From assembly GCA_018398765.1 (NCBI GenBank), contig JAHBMJ010002152.1:1-22157 (forward strand): a DNA stretch of 22,157 bases, read 5' to 3'. This DNA comes from Chromera velia (lineage: Eukaryota > Sar > Chromeraceae). A model generated the notes under the pieces. The model did no database searches, was not told the origin of the DNA, and worked only from the letters and a program-made list of their open reading frames with translations. How positions within the stretch are numbered: position 1 is the first letter of the stretch; each line of letters begins with the position of its first letter. The position numbers and the translations under genes were made by a program. Shown in pieces: positions 20,919 to 22,157 of the stretch.

Positions 20919-21343
20919 CGCTCTCTGCCTGCCTTCCTTGTCATTATCGGACGAAACGGAAAGTGCATGCGACCAGTAACCTCTTCGGCTCCCATGCCGC
21001 GCGCGTTTCATCGTTTGTGCACTCACTTGCGCACGCGACTGCAACTGACAGGCTTTGTTTCGTCCTTGATCAGGGGAAGTTAAAGCCTTGAGTGTGTATC
21101 CGCTCGCATCCGTGAATTGGTAGAAGTGTACGTGTCTACGGCCTGCCTGCCTGCTTGCCAGATTCTCTTCCTCTTCAATTGTCCCCCTTTCAGTCTTCCT
21201 GCGCACCCGCCTGCCTCTGTTTTGTCGATCTTTTCATTCGCTTACGCTGTTGGCCTGTTAGACATTTGCGTGGTTTCCCTCGCACACTGCAGGTCTTCAA
21301 GAAGTTTGACGAAGATGGCGACCAGAGAATTCGGTTTACTGAG
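18562..21343 (+). CDS. gene C: disordered charged protein with EF-hand, 3' end not reached
   Basis: Exons seen are 18562-18619, 18958-19318, 19637-19887, 20514-20731 and 21293-21343. Every junction matches in phase and the sum is 939 bases (313 codons). The ATG at 18562 opens a short exon (MFPQHIPGSRQQPYQPASPG). Exon 2 is Pro/Gln/Ser-rich. Exon 3 encodes a long Arg/Glu repeat (ER, RE, EK) from almost purely purine codons. Exon 4 is Lys/Arg-rich and ends in a helix (PEELRKVASQ). The 51-base exon 5 encodes VFKKFDEDGDQRIRFTE, a canonical EF-hand: loop residues D302, D304, D306, I309 and E313 occupy positions 1, 3, 5, 8 and 12, with Gly at 4. Calcium binding is therefore likely. The open frame must continue past 21343, probably with more EF-hands beyond the repeat array. 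The exact family cannot be assigned; the disordered N-terminus is probably an interaction or localisation region. Confidence 0.65.
18620..18957 (+). other. gene C intron 1
   Basis: From GTCAGG to TTTCACACGCAG, phase 1 on both sides (G plus GT gives Gly). The sequence is mixed, with a TGCATG word near 18846 and no long repeat. Confidence 0.6.
19319..19636 (+). other. gene C intron 2
   Basis: From GTAAGC to GTACACGCAG, phase 2 on both sides (GG plus G gives Gly). T/C-rich in the middle; nothing else recognised. Confidence 0.6.
19888..20513 (+). other. gene C intron 3
   Basis: From GTCAGA to an acceptor whose upstream sequence is a run of GCAT units (about 20489-20506) followed by CTCCGCAG. 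The usual pyrimidine tract next to the acceptor is replaced by this self-complementary repeat. Phase 1 fits both sides. Confidence 0.6.
20732..21292 (+). other. gene C intron 4 with CT arrays
   Basis: From GTAGGG to CACACTGCAG, phase 0. Two CT-dominated arrays (20755-20836 and 20883-20927) lie in its first half, the second ending in CGCT interruptions like those of the terminal array. The second half is mixed sequence. Confidence 0.65.
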
Positions 21344-21458
21344 GTGTGTTGTCGTGCGTGCTGTCCGGCTCTTTTTGTGCTGATTCTTTTCCTTATCTCT
21401 CCCTGTCTCCCTTCCCTCCCTCCCTCCGGTCCCTCAGGGGACTTTCTTCTGCTTCTTT

Positions 21459-21500
21459 GCCTGCCTGCCTGCCTGCATGCATGCATGCATGCATGCATGC
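21459..21500 (+). repeat. (GCCT)n(GCAT)n tetranucleotide array
   Basis: About four GCCT units pass directly into about six GCAT units. The GCAT part is self-complementary. A similar GCAT run occurs before the gene C exon 4 acceptor. Confidence 0.93.
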
Positions 21501-21610
21501 TGGATTGGAGTGGAGTGGGTAGCTGCCTGAAAAAGTGAAGTTTTTCTCCCAGGGATTTGTCAGTGTATTTTGAATCTTTCATACCATCGGCCCGCTTTTT
21601 TTTGTTTGTC

Positions 21611-22157
<547 letters not shown>

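Noticed and set aside
21190-21582. A 130-codon minus-strand open frame over gene C exon 5.
   Set aside because: It is antisense to a canonical EF-hand exon and composed largely of repeat-derived His/Ala/Cys and Arg/Glu runs.

Overview
This is a nuclear window from an intron-rich eukaryote. Long open frames can be chained through GT..CAG introns with matching phase. Introns and intergenic DNA are full of simple repeats (CT, GT, TTTC, GAAA, GGAA and tetranucleotides of the GTCA/GTGA type). One predicted protein begins with a signal peptide followed by a phenylalanine and a basic, Ser-containing stretch, the bipartite leader used to reach complex plastids of red-algal origin. With the repeat style and TGCATG motifs, this suggests an alga with a secondary plastid, most likely a chromerid alveolate such as Chromera. 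The taxon is inference; no marker gene is present.

Three multi-exon genes can be assembled. Gene A (+, 1056-8622, eight exons, about 1329 codons) encodes a large CCCH zinc-finger protein with four finger-like units near the N-terminus, followed by about 1000 residues I do not recognise. Gene B (-, 17929-14532, five exons, about 549 codons) encodes a probable plastid-targeted multi-pass membrane protein of unknown function. Gene C (+, 18562 to at least 21343, five exons seen, 3' end outside the window) encodes a disordered, charged protein that leads into a canonical EF-hand loop. A possible terminal exon of a further minus-strand gene lies at 94-207.

Layout: 1-1055 upstream of gene A, with a TATA-like element; 1056-8622 gene A; 8623-12060 repeat-rich DNA without a supported gene; 12060-13190 an AT-rich, ORF-free island unlike everything else here; 13190-14531 repeat-rich DNA downstream of gene B; 14532-18004 gene B; 18005-18561 a compact divergent promoter between B and C with strong inverted repeats; 18562-21343 gene C; 21613-22157 a highly ordered CT/CGCT array running off the end.

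The genes do not form an evident pathway. The most interesting signals concern splicing and repeats. Half of the modelled 5' splice sites read GTCAG, with C at intron position +3. Three of the 16 donors are the first unit of a tetranucleotide repeat. The pyrimidine-rich strand of the simple repeats follows the sense strand of the host gene. The terminal array has an exact nested periodicity.
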